Positions 1 through 9,356 are shown, numbered from the stretch's first letter. The stretch is DNA of 45,817 nucleotides from Rubripirellula sp. (GCA_028823035.1 JAPKCI010000023.1:1-45817), one strand, 5' to 3'. Translations and numbers: made by a program. The notes: a model not told the origin generated them from the letters alone.

Positions 1-75
1 GACGACTCAGATGGCGACGACTCAGATGGCGACGACTCAGATGGCGACGACTCAGGTGGCGACGACTCAGGTGGC
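1..75 (+). repeat. Five tandem 15-bp coding repeats
   Basis: The unit gacgactcagatggc occurs three times and the variant gacgactcaggtggc twice, without gaps, each encoding DDSDG or DDSGG. Copies are nearly identical at DNA level, which points to recent slippage expansion. The array may continue upstream of the window. Confidence 0.9.
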
Positions 76-195
76 GACGAGGGTGGGTGGAAAGAGGTCG
101 ATGACGAAGTCGGCGATGAGGAGTTCGACGACGACGACGACGATGACGATGATAGCTGGGAAGAGCAAGCAGACGATGACGAGGATTGGACCTGA
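1..195 (+). CDS. C-terminal end of an Asp/Gly-rich acidic protein (partial)
   Basis: Frame 1 is open from the window edge to TGA at 193-195, giving the last 64 residues of a protein whose start lies outside. The visible part opens with five tandem DDSDG/DDSGG pentapeptides, then a run of nine aspartates near residues 44-52, and ends in an acidic tail rich in D and E. The charge and repeat pattern resemble Ca-binding or linker regions of exported planctomycete proteins, but no fold can be read and I assign no function. It converges with hemA; the two stops are about 35 bp apart. The repeats also create a false reading in another frame, rich in Met-Ala-Thr-Thr-Gln. Coding confidence comes from the strong D/E bias in just this frame and from the repeat unit being a multiple of three. 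Confidence 0.6.
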   Translation, partial: DDSDGDDSDGDDSDGDDSGGDDSGGDEGGWKEVDDEVGDEEFDDDDDDDDDSWEEQADDDEDWT

Positions 196-229
196 TTCCG
201 ATCGCGTCTTGGCGGCTGAACGGTTTCGA

Positions 230-1510
230 TTATTCATCGCCAAGATTGAACAGGTGTCGCAAAGCTTCCAGCAAACCCCGGCGATGTCCCTCGGCTGCGT
301 CATCGCGAAGTGAAGCGAGTGGCGGATGCAACAGTTTGTTGATCAGTCGGTCAAAGGACTTCTCAATTTCTTTACGGGCTGATGGATCAATCTCAGCCAA
401 CCGAAGCTTGTTAATCAACCGCTCCAGTTCCTCGTTCTTCAAATCCTGTGCCTGTTCGCGGAGTCGCTGAATAACAGGTCCGGTCGCTTTATGATTGAAC
501 GCCTGCATGAAGCGTTGCGTTTCTTCTGCAATGACCTGCTTTGCTTTCGGCCATTCCTTCTGTCGTTCACGGCGATTTCGGTCACAAGCCGATTGCAAAT
601 CGTCGATTCCGTACAGATAGACATTCGATAACTCGCCTATCGCTGGTTCAAAATCTCGCGGCACCGCCAAATCCAACATTAGCAACAGTCGGTTCTTGCG
701 CTTTGCATGCAGTGGTAGAAAAGTTGCTTCGTCCAGAATTGGTTCGGTGGCCGCTGTTGTTCCTATCAGTAGATCAGCATCGACGATTTGTTCCTGTAAA
801 GAGGACCAGAGGGCAGATTCGACTCCGAAGGCGTTAGCGAGTGTCGCGGCACGCTCGTAACTGCGATTGATGATGCAGATGTCGCTGGCGCCGGCTTGTT
901 TCAGATAACGCAGCGTTTCCTCACCCATTTCGCCGGCACCACATAGAACCACTCGTTTATTGCTGAGTGTTTCAAAAACTTCGGTTGCAACCTCACCTAC
1001 GGCAACGCTGGGCACGCTCACACGCCGCCGATGAATCGACGTTTCCTGTTGCACCCGTTTTGCTGCCCGGTTCGCTGCCTGGAACACCGAGTGCGTGAGT
1101 GGCCCGGCTGATCCCGAATTGCAAGCGGTGTCGTATGCCTGTTTCACCTGGGACAGGATTTGGGCTTCGCCGACAACCATGCTGTCCAAGCTCGAGGCTA
1201 CGGTGAACAAGTGCTCAACTGCATCGGAACCTGCCCGATAAATCATTTGGTCTATGACTTCGTCTGCCTTCAGGTGATGCTGATCGGCTAGGAACTCGGC
1301 GACGTCATCGCGATCAAGTTCGTTGTTGTCTCCAGCAGTCGCGTACAACTCGACACGGTTGCAAGTGCTGATCAAAACGATTTCCGAGGAGGGAAAGCGT
1401 TGGCGAAATGCATTCAGAGCCTGACTGATCTGCTCACTGGTGAACGAAATCTTCTCACGGAATTCAACGGCGGCGTCATGATGACTGCAACCAATCATTT
1501 GCAATTTCAT
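230..1510 (-). CDS. hemA: Glutamyl-tRNA reductase
   Basis: Reduces glutamyl-tRNA(Glu) to glutamate-1-semialdehyde with NADPH, the first committed step of C5-pathway tetrapyrrole synthesis in the cytoplasm. The 426-aa length is normal. The N-terminal catalytic domain carries STCNRVELY with the nucleophile Cys50; SSLDSMVVGEAQILSQVK (107-124) is the family signature; the NADPH Rossmann domain follows with GAGEMG at 191-196; a C-terminal helical dimerisation region completes it. The ATG at 1508-1510 overlaps the stop of the upstream CcsA/HemX-like gene by 4 nt (ATGA), so translation is probably coupled. The pairing of hemA with a haem-handling membrane protein is a known arrangement (compare hemX-hemA in Bacillus) and ties haem supply to cytochrome biogenesis, in keeping with the c-type cytochrome genes further on. 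Confidence 0.97.
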   Translation of the reverse strand: MKLQMIGCSHHDAAVEFREKISFTSEQISQALNAFRQRFPSSEIVLISTCNRVELYATAGDNNELDRDDVAEFLADQHHLKADEVIDQMIYRAGSDAVEHLFTVASSLDSMVVGEAQILSQVKQAYDTACNSGSAGPLTHSVFQAANRAAKRVQQETSIHRRRVSVPSVAVGEVATEVFETLSNKRVVLCGAGEMGEETLRYLKQAGASDICIINRSYERAATLANAFGVESALWSSLQEQIVDADLLIGTTAATEPILDEATFLPLHAKRKNRLLLMLDLAVPRDFEPAIGELSNVYLYGIDDLQSACDRNRRERQKEWPKAKQVIAEETQRFMQAFNHKATGPVIQRLREQAQDLKNEELERLINKLRLAEIDPSARKEIEKSFDRLINKLLHPPLASLRDDAAEGHRRGLLEALRHLFNLGDE

Positions 1511-2433
1511 CGACTACCCTTTGTCAAATCAACATGTTTGATTTGTGCGTGGGGTGGAAATACACCGCCTATGCTTGACGACGGACCTTCTGATTGACCA
1601 TGAGATGTGGTGAGAACTCCGATCATGGCTAACACGAGGAAACCGAGGCTCGCCAGCGTCAGATAAACTGCTTTGCGTCCGTGACTGGCAGGCGCATAGA
1701 AGAACTCAAGTCCCGTGGCGCCCAATAACCAAACCAGCAACAGAACACTTAGCAGCACTCCGCGGTCAGTCCAACCAACATGACCCCACCGGTTCAAGTT
1801 CATCACGACCCCAGCTATCAGCCCAATCCCGACCGCAATCGTGCTTCCAACAAGACAGCGTCGGTTCAACCGACCGAGTGATTCCAAGGTTGGCAGTCTG
1901 AAAGACGAACCAGCACGTTTCTGTTTCAACCTGCGCGATTGCACAAGATACATGATCCCTGCAAGAAATCCGATCAGGACGGCAATCGAACCCACCATCA
2001 TGGCGATGGCATGCACTGAGCGCCATACTTCGACTGCTTCCGTGCGGCTGAACGGCGGACGATCTCTCAGAGCAAACGCTAGGCCCAGCAGGCCCATGAC
2101 GGCGGGCAGAAAAAAGAAACTGATGATCGTATCGGGGCGTCGCAGGTACAGTACAAAGAAAGCGATCGCCAAACCAAGTGCCAGCAAAAGTGACCAATCT
2201 GACCAGGTGGCCAATAGTCCGACTTCGTTGCCGCCTCGTTCCATGCCTTCTAACGCCGTTGCCTGCAGCATCAAATAGCAGACGTGAGTGAACAGTCCGA
2301 CCGACATCATTGCAATCACAAACAGGCCACGGCCGGGAATGCGTCCAAAGAATCGTAGTAGTTCCAGCACCAGCACTGTGAAATAGCTGGCGAAGACACA
2401 GGTGACCGAAATCTCGCTGAGAAAGGCGAGCAT
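1507..2433 (-). CDS. CcsA/HemX-like cytochrome c assembly membrane protein
   Basis: An integral membrane protein of 308 aa with about eight hydrophobic segments, of the CcmC/CcsA (HemX) family. Family members handle haem in the membrane: CcsA passes it to apocytochrome c, and HemX in Bacillus affects the level of glutamyl-tRNA reductase. The conserved His in the segment beginning VHAIAMMVGS and the WGHVGWTDRGV stretch near the C-terminus fit the haem-binding core, although the full tryptophan-rich WWD signature of true CcsA is not present. That and the 4-nt overlap with hemA make a HemX-like role somewhat more likely than a full CcsA. No clear Shine-Dalgarno precedes the ATG at 2431-2433. Confidence 0.82.
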   Translation of the reverse strand: MLAFLSEISVTCVFASYFTVLVLELLRFFGRIPGRGLFVIAMMSVGLFTHVCYLMLQATALEGMERGGNEVGLLATWSDWSLLLALGLAIAFFVLYLRRPDTIISFFFLPAVMGLLGLAFALRDRPPFSRTEAVEVWRSVHAIAMMVGSIAVLIGFLAGIMYLVQSRRLKQKRAGSSFRLPTLESLGRLNRRCLVGSTIAVGIGLIAGVVMNLNRWGHVGWTDRGVLLSVLLLVWLLGATGLEFFYAPASHGRKAVYLTLASLGFLVLAMIGVLTTSHGQSEGPSSSIGGVFPPHAQIKHVDLTKGSR

Positions 2434-2557
2434 GTAATTTGAGATGGGATGGAGGGTGAAGATCGTTACTGTAGCGAACTATCAATCGTACACGTTCTGG
2501 AAAGGTTGTCAGGGCGCAGGTCAACTTTTCACTCTAGTTTGGCGCTGGATTGTCGTC

Positions 2558-5164
2558 TTACCAACCCGCACAACTCCATTCTTGAATATCAACGTCACCA
2601 TGTTTCCCAATTCGAACTCGAATCGCCCCGGCAACTGCGGTGATATGAACGGCCGATCCATGAGCTGATAGCATCTCACGTACTTCGGGCTTTCGTGCCC
2701 GCTGGCCACCACTGACGACCGTTTTCTGGGGTCGCGCCCAATGCAGAACCGAGGCCGCCTCCATTCTCAAGCTGCCGTGGTGGGGCGCCATCAAAACGCC
2801 TCCAGGTTTTGGTCGTGGCATGTTGATCAGCATCGCAGTTCCGGGCGGCTCCAGATCACCAGGCAAGATCACGCTGTTGCCCTGCCAGTCGATCTGTAAC
2901 ACGAGACTGTTTGCGTTGTCACTGCCCGAGAGCCGTTTCAAGGGCGGATGTAACACACGAAAGATTTGAGGAAAGTTAACCGGGATCGCATCTCGGTTGA
3001 CCTCCAGAACGTCAATCTGAAAACGTTGCATTGCTTCCCGGATCGGAATCAACGCCGGTTCCGACTCAGCTAGCATGCCTGGCGGAGTGATCACCCGGTC
3101 CACCTGGAATCGTTGCAGGATTCCAGGAAGGGCATTGAAGTGGTCCGAATCTGCGTGTGAAAGAATGATTCCATCCAGTTGTGTGACGCCCATCGACCAA
3201 AGCGCTGTATCAATCCCCGCGCTGCTGTAGGATTCATTTCCGAGTCGGCCACAGTCATAGAGCCATACTTCATTCTGTGGCATGCGAAGAATCACACATG
3301 TTCCGTGGCCAACGTTGAGAAAAGTTCCTTCGAGTGTCTCTGCCGGCACACCACGCCCTACCGTAGCTAGCAGGTAGGCAACGGGGATCCAGATTCCAAT
3401 CCACAGGTATCGAAACCATGCATCCCATCTGCGGACGGGACGAAACAAAAAAGAGGCTGCGAGCAATATGTAAAATACAACGATCCAATACCCCGGCGGG
3501 GATGGTAACCAAGCATGGCCATAAGGAATCCGGGCTGCCACAGTCATTACCCATTGCATCCAGTCAAGGGTCACGCTGCAAATCCATCCGGGAACGATGG
3601 CCAGCGAGTCATGAAGCATGCCGGTAGCAATGACTAATAATCCAGCGGCCAAGGCCACAAACAGGCAGGGTCCCAGAATCACGTTTACGATCAGGCTGAT
3701 GGGCGAGACAACGTGAAATTGGTACCAGACGAGCGGAAGGCATACCAAGGTGACACAAGCACTGAACCACAGCATTTTCCCCAGCATGTTCATCAGTTGC
3801 CTGGCAAACAAAAATATTCGATTTTTACCACTGTCCATCAATTCTGTGAGTCGTTCATCTTGACGTTCAGATTCATCAAGAGGTTCGTGGCTTGCAGATC
3901 TCTGCCCACACAGAATCAATGTGGCAACTGCCAGAAACGAGAGTTGTACTCCGATGCTGAAAATATGATCGGGGTTTAGCAGGATCAGGATAAAGGCAGC
4001 TACCGACAACGTGTTGATGGGCTGACTTACGCGCCGCAGCCAAACTGACATCAGGAAGCTTCCGACCAGTATGGAAGCGCGGATTACAGGAGGGCGGCCA
4101 CCCGTCAGTGCTGTGTAAAACAGACATAAGATGATGATGCAACTAATCCGCAGTCGCATTGGCAAGCGTAAGATGGTCGCCAGGAAATTTGCCAAGACTA
4201 CAAAGATTGCCAAATGCAATCCACTGACTGACAGCAAATGTGCTGTTCCTGTCACCAGAAGCAAATCTCGGGTTGTGTTATCGATGTAATCGCGTTGTCC
4301 AAGCACCATTGCGACTGCTAGTGGACCAGTAGCATCAGTTGTGTGCTGCATCAGCTCGCGACGCCCTCGGATCGCCAGCCTCGCGATCCAGCGATGGATT
4401 CTGTTTTTCCATTGAATGGTTTCAGGCATCACAACAATTTGCTGAGGATTCGCGACATCAACACGGGCCTGCAGATCGCGGCGACGGTAGATGGAACGCA
4501 AATCTCGCTCGCCAGGATTGCTGGGTGAGTTAAATCGGCAAAGCTTTCCGTATACTTCGATCGCATCCCCTGGCAGCAGGTCATGACACTGTCCCTCGAC
4601 GACGATCAAGACTCGACCATCACAGGATTGAAAACGCTGACCGACCCTCAGTTCAGCGATCTGAATTTCCAGTTGCGTTTGCAACGGCGAACGGTGACGA
4701 CTGCCCAGGGTGCGTCGAGATCCGTGAGTTCGCAGGATTGCCGGCTGATCAATGGTTCCACGAATGACTGTGGGCTGCTCTGTCGCGGTCAGGTAGTTTT
4801 GAATCGATCGATTGGCGTACGAATCTGCTCGGTGGTTGTGCAGGAAACCTGCAAACGGCAGAAATACCAGCACCGCGACTATCCGACGCACGGCAGGGCT
4901 TGCTCGCACAATCGTTGCCAAACAAAGCAAAGCTGCAATGCACCAACAATGCCTCCAAACTGATCGCTCAACAGCTGAATTGCCGTCGTAACATGTCGAA
5001 TCGAGAAGTACCCCCAAAACTGCTGCCACGGCGACCAACAACATGGGTTGTCGATCGATTTGCAATCGCGGTGACTGGCTCGAGGGTCTGATGACCAGCG
5101 AAGACGGATTTTGTGCCCCTGACAATGCGTTCCTTTTTCTCAACTCGGTTATCTTGTGGGGCAC
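2558..5164 (-). CDS. comEC: ComEC/Rec2 DNA-uptake channel protein
   Basis: Inner-membrane channel that carries single-stranded DNA into the cytoplasm during natural transformation. The 868-aa length is normal. Order: hydrophobic N-terminus with a DUF4131-type soluble part (about 40-250), the competence domain with HLLSVSGLHL near residues 310-320 and many membrane helices, then a metallo-beta-lactamase-type domain with the metal motif HADSDH at 670-675 and a later APHHGS motif. The start is GTG at 5162-5164; an ATG 40 codons in, just before the first membrane segment, is an alternative. It is divergent from the prolyl oligopeptidase gene across a 59-bp gap. No comEA or pilus gene is nearby, so ComEC alone does not prove that the organism is competent. 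Confidence 0.95.
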   Translation of the reverse strand: MPHKITELRKRNALSGAQNPSSLVIRPSSQSPRLQIDRQPMLLVAVAAVLGVLLDSTCYDGNSAVERSVWRHCWCIAALLCLATIVRASPAVRRIVAVLVFLPFAGFLHNHRADSYANRSIQNYLTATEQPTVIRGTIDQPAILRTHGSRRTLGSRHRSPLQTQLEIQIAELRVGQRFQSCDGRVLIVVEGQCHDLLPGDAIEVYGKLCRFNSPSNPGERDLRSIYRRRDLQARVDVANPQQIVVMPETIQWKNRIHRWIARLAIRGRRELMQHTTDATGPLAVAMVLGQRDYIDNTTRDLLLVTGTAHLLSVSGLHLAIFVVLANFLATILRLPMRLRISCIIILCLFYTALTGGRPPVIRASILVGSFLMSVWLRRVSQPINTLSVAAFILILLNPDHIFSIGVQLSFLAVATLILCGQRSASHEPLDESERQDERLTELMDSGKNRIFLFARQLMNMLGKMLWFSACVTLVCLPLVWYQFHVVSPISLIVNVILGPCLFVALAAGLLVIATGMLHDSLAIVPGWICSVTLDWMQWVMTVAARIPYGHAWLPSPPGYWIVVFYILLAASFLFRPVRRWDAWFRYLWIGIWIPVAYLLATVGRGVPAETLEGTFLNVGHGTCVILRMPQNEVWLYDCGRLGNESYSSAGIDTALWSMGVTQLDGIILSHADSDHFNALPGILQRFQVDRVITPPGMLAESEPALIPIREAMQRFQIDVLEVNRDAIPVNFPQIFRVLHPPLKRLSGSDNANSLVLQIDWQGNSVILPGDLEPPGTAMLINMPRPKPGGVLMAPHHGSLRMEAASVLHWARPQKTVVSGGQRARKPEVREMLSAHGSAVHITAVAGAIRVRIGKHGDVDIQEWSCAGW

Positions 5165-5223
5165 GCGGTTCCGATGACCGCGACCAAGATCCCGATTTTT
5201 TTTTCTGATTAAGGATTCTCTGA

Positions 5224-7371
5224 GTGAATTTACACCGTTTTAGCTGCTTGGTGTCACTTGTTACTTTCACCACCCTGTGTTTCGGAGCTGTTCTGGCTCA
5301 GGAGCAGTCCAGCAATACTAGCAATAGCAAAATGAAGTATCCCGAAACCAAGGCACTCGACGTCGTGGATGATTACCACGGACGGAAGGTCAAAGATCCC
5401 TATCGCTGGTTGGAAGATACCGAAAGCAAAGAAACAGCTGAGTGGATTGCTGCCGAAAACAAGATCACTCAAAAGTATTTGCAATCAATTCCTGCGCGGG
5501 AAGTCATGCGGCAACGTCTGCAGAAATTGTGGAATTACGAACGCTTTGGCATGCCAAGCCATCGTGGCAAGACCTATTTTTATACTCACAATGATGGACT
5601 TCAGAATCAAAGTGTGTATTACAAGGCGACAGCACTCGATGCGCCCCGCAAAATGCTGTTGAATCCCAACACGCTTAGCAAAGATGGCACGATTGCTTTG
5701 GCTGGTGCGGTGGCCAGTGATGATGGCAAATTACTCGCCTATGGCTTGGCAGACGGTGGCAGTGACTGGCGCACATGGAAAGTACGGGATGTTGAATCGG
5801 GCAATGACCTGGATGATTTGGTTCAGTGGGTCAAGTTCAGCAGTATTGCCTGGATGCCCGATGGCAGTGGTTTTTTTTACGGACGTTACGCCGAACCACA
5901 AGAGGGGCAGGAACTTACCGGTACCAACGAGAACCAACGCCTGTTTTTTCACCGACTGGGCGAACCACAAACTAAAGATGAGTTGATTCTTGAGCGTCCA
6001 GATCACCCAAAATGGGGATTCTCACCAGAGGTGACCGACGATGGTCGGTACTTGATCATTCAGAACTGGAAAGGGAGTGAACCGAAGTCACAGATATTCA
6101 TCAAGGATTTAGGTCAGGCGGACGCCAAGGTGGTCCCACTGATCACTGGCTTCGATGCAGAATACGAATGGGTTGCCTCGGTTGACGATACGCTCTATTT
6201 CCTGACAGATCACGAAGCTCCCAAGCGTCGCTTGATTGCTGTTTCGGCCGTCGATTCTGACCGCAGTGCCTGGCGAGAAGTGATTGCCCAAACCGAAGAT
6301 GTTTTGGAAGGGGCAAATCTTTTTGGGTCGGTTTTCTACGCCAGTTGGCTAAAGGATGCACGCGGCAAAGTCACGCGGCACACAATTGATGGGGGACTGT
6401 TGGATGAGATCCAGTTACCGGGTGTCGGTACGGTCAGCGGTTTTGGCGGCAAACGTGATGCAGAGGAGACATTCTTTTCATTCACCAACAACGTGACACC
6501 CGCATCCATTTATCGGGTTGATCTTCCCAGTGGTGATATCTCTTTGTGGCGGCGACCCGATGTGGACTTTGAAGTTGATGAGTTCGTCACAGAGCAGCTT
6601 TTCTGCAAGAGCAAGGATGGTACGACAGTACCGATCATTGTGACTCGTAAGAAAGGTTCGAAACTGGATGGTTTGAATCGAACATTGCTATACGGGTATG
6701 GTGGCTTCAATATTTCGATCACGCCTTCTTTTTCACCTGCCATTGTCGGTTGGGTAGAGAGTGGTGGAATTTATGCTGTCGCCAATCTTCGAGGTGGTGG
6801 AGAATATGGCCGGGAGTGGCATGAAGATGGCATGCGTTTGAAGAAACAAAACGTATTCAACGATTGCATCGCGGCAGCAGAGCATCTGGTGGCAAAGGGT
6901 TACACACAACCATCGCGGTTGGGGTTACAGGGACGCAGCAATGGTGGCTTGTTGGTTGGCGCGGTGATGACGCAACGTCCTGATCTGTTTGGTGCCTGTC
7001 TACCTGCAGTTGGCGTCATGGATATGTTGCGCTATCACAAGTTTACGATTGGTTGGGCTTGGGCGACTGAGTATGGAAGCAGTGATGAGGAAGATCAGGT
7101 TGATAATCTGTTGTCGTATTCACCGCTGCACAACCTGAAGTCAGGGACTTGTTACCCCGCCACTCTGGTTACCACCGCCGAACGCGATGACCGAGTTGTT
7201 CCGGGACATAGTTTCAAGTTCGCTGCGGCGCTTCAAGCAGCGCAAGGATGCAATCACCCCACCTTGATTAGAATCGAAACACGTGCAGGTCATGGGGCAG
7301 GTACACCTGTCAGCAAACGCATCGATGAATATGCTGATCTTTGGGCGTTCCTGATCGCAAATTTAAAGTAG
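5224..7371 (+). CDS. Exported prolyl oligopeptidase (family S9A)
   Basis: Serine peptidase cutting short peptides after proline. The 715 aa comprise a signal peptide (about 1-25, ending near AVLAQ), an N-terminal strand (YPETKALDVVDDYHG), a seven-bladed propeller region, and an alpha/beta-hydrolase domain. Catalytic triad: Ser572 in GRSNGG, Asp655 (or 656) in the RDDRVVP stretch, His690 in AGHGAG. The segment YGYGGFNIS before the hydrolase core is also typical. The start is GTG at 5224, preceded by AAGGA about 9 nt upstream. The signal peptide suggests a periplasmic or exported enzyme, whereas mammalian prolyl oligopeptidase is cytosolic. No partner gene is evident. Confidence 0.95.
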   Translation: MNLHRFSCLVSLVTFTTLCFGAVLAQEQSSNTSNSKMKYPETKALDVVDDYHGRKVKDPYRWLEDTESKETAEWIAAENKITQKYLQSIPAREVMRQRLQKLWNYERFGMPSHRGKTYFYTHNDGLQNQSVYYKATALDAPRKMLLNPNTLSKDGTIALAGAVASDDGKLLAYGLADGGSDWRTWKVRDVESGNDLDDLVQWVKFSSIAWMPDGSGFFYGRYAEPQEGQELTGTNENQRLFFHRLGEPQTKDELILERPDHPKWGFSPEVTDDGRYLIIQNWKGSEPKSQIFIKDLGQADAKVVPLITGFDAEYEWVASVDDTLYFLTDHEAPKRRLIAVSAVDSDRSAWREVIAQTEDVLEGANLFGSVFYASWLKDARGKVTRHTIDGGLLDEIQLPGVGTVSGFGGKRDAEETFFSFTNNVTPASIYRVDLPSGDISLWRRPDVDFEVDEFVTEQLFCKSKDGTTVPIIVTRKKGSKLDGLNRTLLYGYGGFNISITPSFSPAIVGWVESGGIYAVANLRGGGEYGREWHEDGMRLKKQNVFNDCIAAAEHLVAKGYTQPSRLGLQGRSNGGLLVGAVMTQRPDLFGACLPAVGVMDMLRYHKFTIGWAWATEYGSSDEEDQVDNLLSYSPLHNLKSGTCYPATLVTTAERDDRVVPGHSFKFAAALQAAQGCNHPTLIRIETRAGHGAGTPVSKRIDEYADLWAFLIANLK

Positions 7372-7579
7372 CAGCAAGAGGTAAATCAGCGTGCGGAATG
7401 TGATGACTGCAACGTTGGACACGTTCCCACTCGGAATACGAATCGATGATCGTTCATCAGGTGGCGAACACGGTTCAGTTTCTGTCCGCGTCTGCCGATT
7501 CTTAACAGGGAAATAGTTAGACTGTTTTCCAACTGAACCATTCCTTCTCTGCCACACCCCGGCTTTGGTCACCTAAATC

Positions 7580-8374
7580 ATGTTCCTGCAAGAACCAGCC
7601 ATCTCGCCCTATGATCTGCGTTTCCAACTGTTTGGCATTCCGATTCGTGTGTCTTGGACGTTCTGGCTGGCAGCCCTTGTTTTTGGTTATGGCCTGGCGC
7701 AGAAGATGGATGGCTTGCTGGGTGCGGCTAGCCTGGGGTTGCTTCCGTTGTTGCTGGTCTGGTCGGCCTGTCTGTTGGTTTCCATTGTGATCCATGAATT
7801 GGGCCATGCCCTTGCTTTTCGCCGTTACGGAATCGAATCGTCGATCGTCCTGTACCACTTTGGTGGGATGGCGATTCCAAGAAGCAGCTATCGCGACAGC
7901 TCTTTTGGACAGTTGAGCCCTCAACAAAACATCTGGATTTCACTTGCGGGGCCGTTGGCTCAAATCGCATCTGGCCTGTTGGTCGTTGCGGCTGTCAAAC
8001 TGGCCGGTTATCAGCTGCTGGTTTTCGGCTTCATGCCGGAAATTTTCCATGAAATTCCCTACGTCATGGATGGTGAAATCATCGATAGTCCCGGGTTGTT
8101 GGCGTTAGTGACCTTCTACATCTTCCCCAGCATTCTTTGGGCACTGCTGAATCTCATTCCGGTCATGCCATTGGATGGTGGGCAGGTGATGAGATCGGTC
8201 GTGCAGTTGTTCGGCGGTAACATTCTGCAAGCGCTGTGGATGAGCGTGATCGTGGCAGTCGTTGTTGGTTATTATGGTTTTACAAAGGACCGAACGTATC
8301 TAGGACTGCTTTTTTTGATGCTCGCATGGACAAACTATCAAGCGATTCAACAAAGTAATCGGATGAGTTATTGA
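7580..8374 (+). CDS. Site-2-protease-type M50 membrane metalloprotease
   Basis: A 264-aa intramembrane zinc protease of family M50. The zinc motif is HELGH (His72, Glu73, His76), and the third ligand is Asp199 in the PLDGG motif, preceded by the NLIP turn typical of the family. About six membrane helices are visible, and there is no PDZ or CBS domain, so it is a compact SpoIVFB/Rv-type member. The GIPIRVSWTFW start is usual for this subgroup. Substrate is unknown; relatives cleave membrane-bound anti-sigma factors or pro-sigma factors. No Shine-Dalgarno is seen before the ATG. It lies 208 bp downstream of the prolyl oligopeptidase gene and nothing recognisable sits between them. Confidence 0.93.
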   Translation: MFLQEPAISPYDLRFQLFGIPIRVSWTFWLAALVFGYGLAQKMDGLLGAASLGLLPLLLVWSACLLVSIVIHELGHALAFRRYGIESSIVLYHFGGMAIPRSSYRDSSFGQLSPQQNIWISLAGPLAQIASGLLVVAAVKLAGYQLLVFGFMPEIFHEIPYVMDGEIIDSPGLLALVTFYIFPSILWALLNLIPVMPLDGGQVMRSVVQLFGGNILQALWMSVIVAVVVGYYGFTKDRTYLGLLFLMLAWTNYQAIQQSNRMSY

Positions 8375-8726
8375 ATGGTGTGACATGCACGTTCACAGTG
8401 CTTTTTTTCTGCGACGGATGTCTGTTTTGCACGTCTTCCTGCGTGAGAATTGGCTCAGTGAGTTGGAAAGTAGACAATCACGTAACCAATTTTTTTTCTT
8501 ACGCAACCACTTTTTTCGCAAAAAGATGTTGCGTAATCTTCAGAAGCGCGTAAAGTTACGGCCAGTTTCAAACGGTTGAAAGGATGAGCCGGGAAGATGT
8601 TGGACATCAAAGCTCTGAGATTCAACTACCAATGACGGTTGGTGAGCCGTGGCCGCTGGCTTCTAGAGCGTTGCTTTAAAAGTCACGAGGACTCGCCAAC
8701 GTTTCCTTTCTCAGCGGAGGAAGAAC
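8375..8726. other. 352-bp leader region before the Lys-rich gene
   Basis: No convincing coding frame on either strand. The region has several T-runs (near 8401-8407 and 8490-8497) and a long hairpin at 8499-8536, listed separately. It ends with a strong ribosome-binding site, ggagg at 8716-8720, seven nucleotides before the GTG of the Lys-rich gene. A long untranslated leader with promoter signals is the likeliest content, though I cannot place a promoter with confidence. Confidence 0.5.
8499..8536. promoter_or_regulatory. Perfect 9-bp inverted repeat (hairpin)
   Basis: TTACGCAAC at 8499-8507 is matched perfectly by GTTGCGTAA at 8528-8536. Between them a T-run and an A-run flank CGC, so the structure can extend inward. 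It may be a protein-binding palindrome or an RNA hairpin in the leader of the Lys-rich gene; there is no T-run after it on the plus strand, so a classical terminator for the M50 gene is less likely. Confidence 0.5.
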
Positions 8727-9011
8727 GTGGCCAAGAAGAAAGCAAAGAAGAAAGCAGCTACTAAGAAGAAGGCTACTAAGAAGAAGGCTGCAAAGCGTTC
8801 GACTAAGAAAAAAGCCGCCAAGAAGCCAGCTGCTAAGAAGAAAGCAACTAAGAAAAAGGCTGCTAAGAAAAAGGCTGCTAAGAAGCCAGCTACTAAGAAG
8901 AAAGCTACTAAGAAAAAGGCTACTAAGAAAAAAGCCGCCAAGAAAAAAGCAACCAAGAAGGCTACTAAGAAGCGTTCTACCAAAAAGAAAGCTGCTAAGA
9001 AGCGTCGCTAG
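8727..9011 (+). CDS. Lys/Ala-repeat histone H1-like protein
   Basis: A 94-aa protein made almost wholly of (A/T)KKKA-type repeats: 50 of 94 residues are lysine, with two KRSTKKK/KKRSTKKK blocks and two KKPA breaks. There is no globular domain. Such tails resemble the C-terminal domain of eukaryotic histone H1 and bacterial H1-like proteins (Hc1/Hc2 of chlamydiae, AlgP, BpH1), which bind and compact DNA through charge. A role as a nucleoid protein is inferred. The start is GTG at 8727 with ggagg seven nucleotides upstream, one of the few strong ribosome-binding sites here, which suggests high expression. A strong terminator follows 40 bp downstream. The repeats also yield long mirror reading frames on the other strand; these are by-products. 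Confidence 0.85.
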   Translation: MAKKKAKKKAATKKKATKKKAAKRSTKKKAAKKPAAKKKATKKKAAKKKAAKKPATKKKATKKKATKKKAAKKKATKKATKKRSTKKKAAKKRR

Positions 9012-9051
9012 GTTGCGTATCAGTTCAGTTTCGACTGAATCGTTACAAATA

Positions 9052-9092
9052 AAAAAAGCTGTGTCAGAGCGTTGTTCTGATGCGGCTTTTTT
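9052..9092 (+). terminator. Rho-independent terminator of the Lys-rich gene
   Basis: AAAAAGCTGTGTCAGA pairs with TCTGATGCGGCTTTTT (three G-U pairs) around a seven-base loop and runs into a T-tract at 9087-9092. It begins 40 bp after the stop codon. The flanking A and T runs would also allow termination from the minus strand. Confidence 0.88.
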
Positions 9093-9356
9093 CATGCGCT
9101 ATCCGTTTTGTGCGGGCTCGCCATTTTGGCCCGTTTCAGGGTCAGTTCCGGTGCGACGTTGACGCGGCTTTCCGCTTTTGACTGCTCGAGGGACGTAAAA
9201 TCAGCGGATTACATTGCTGGAGCTACTCGTGTGATACCCAAAACCTGTCTGCCGAGGCATACAGGACCGTTGTTGCCACCTGATAGATGCTCAGGCGGTT
9301 TTCATGCTCCTGCAGACCCTCTCCACCTGAAACTTGGCGGATGCCCACAGGGTGCG

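Noticed and set aside
8676-9095. Long minus-strand frames of Leu/Phe/Ser or Ala/Phe/Val repeats opposite the Lys-rich gene
   Set aside because: They are mirror readings of the aag/gct repeats; the plus strand has the ribosome-binding site and terminator.
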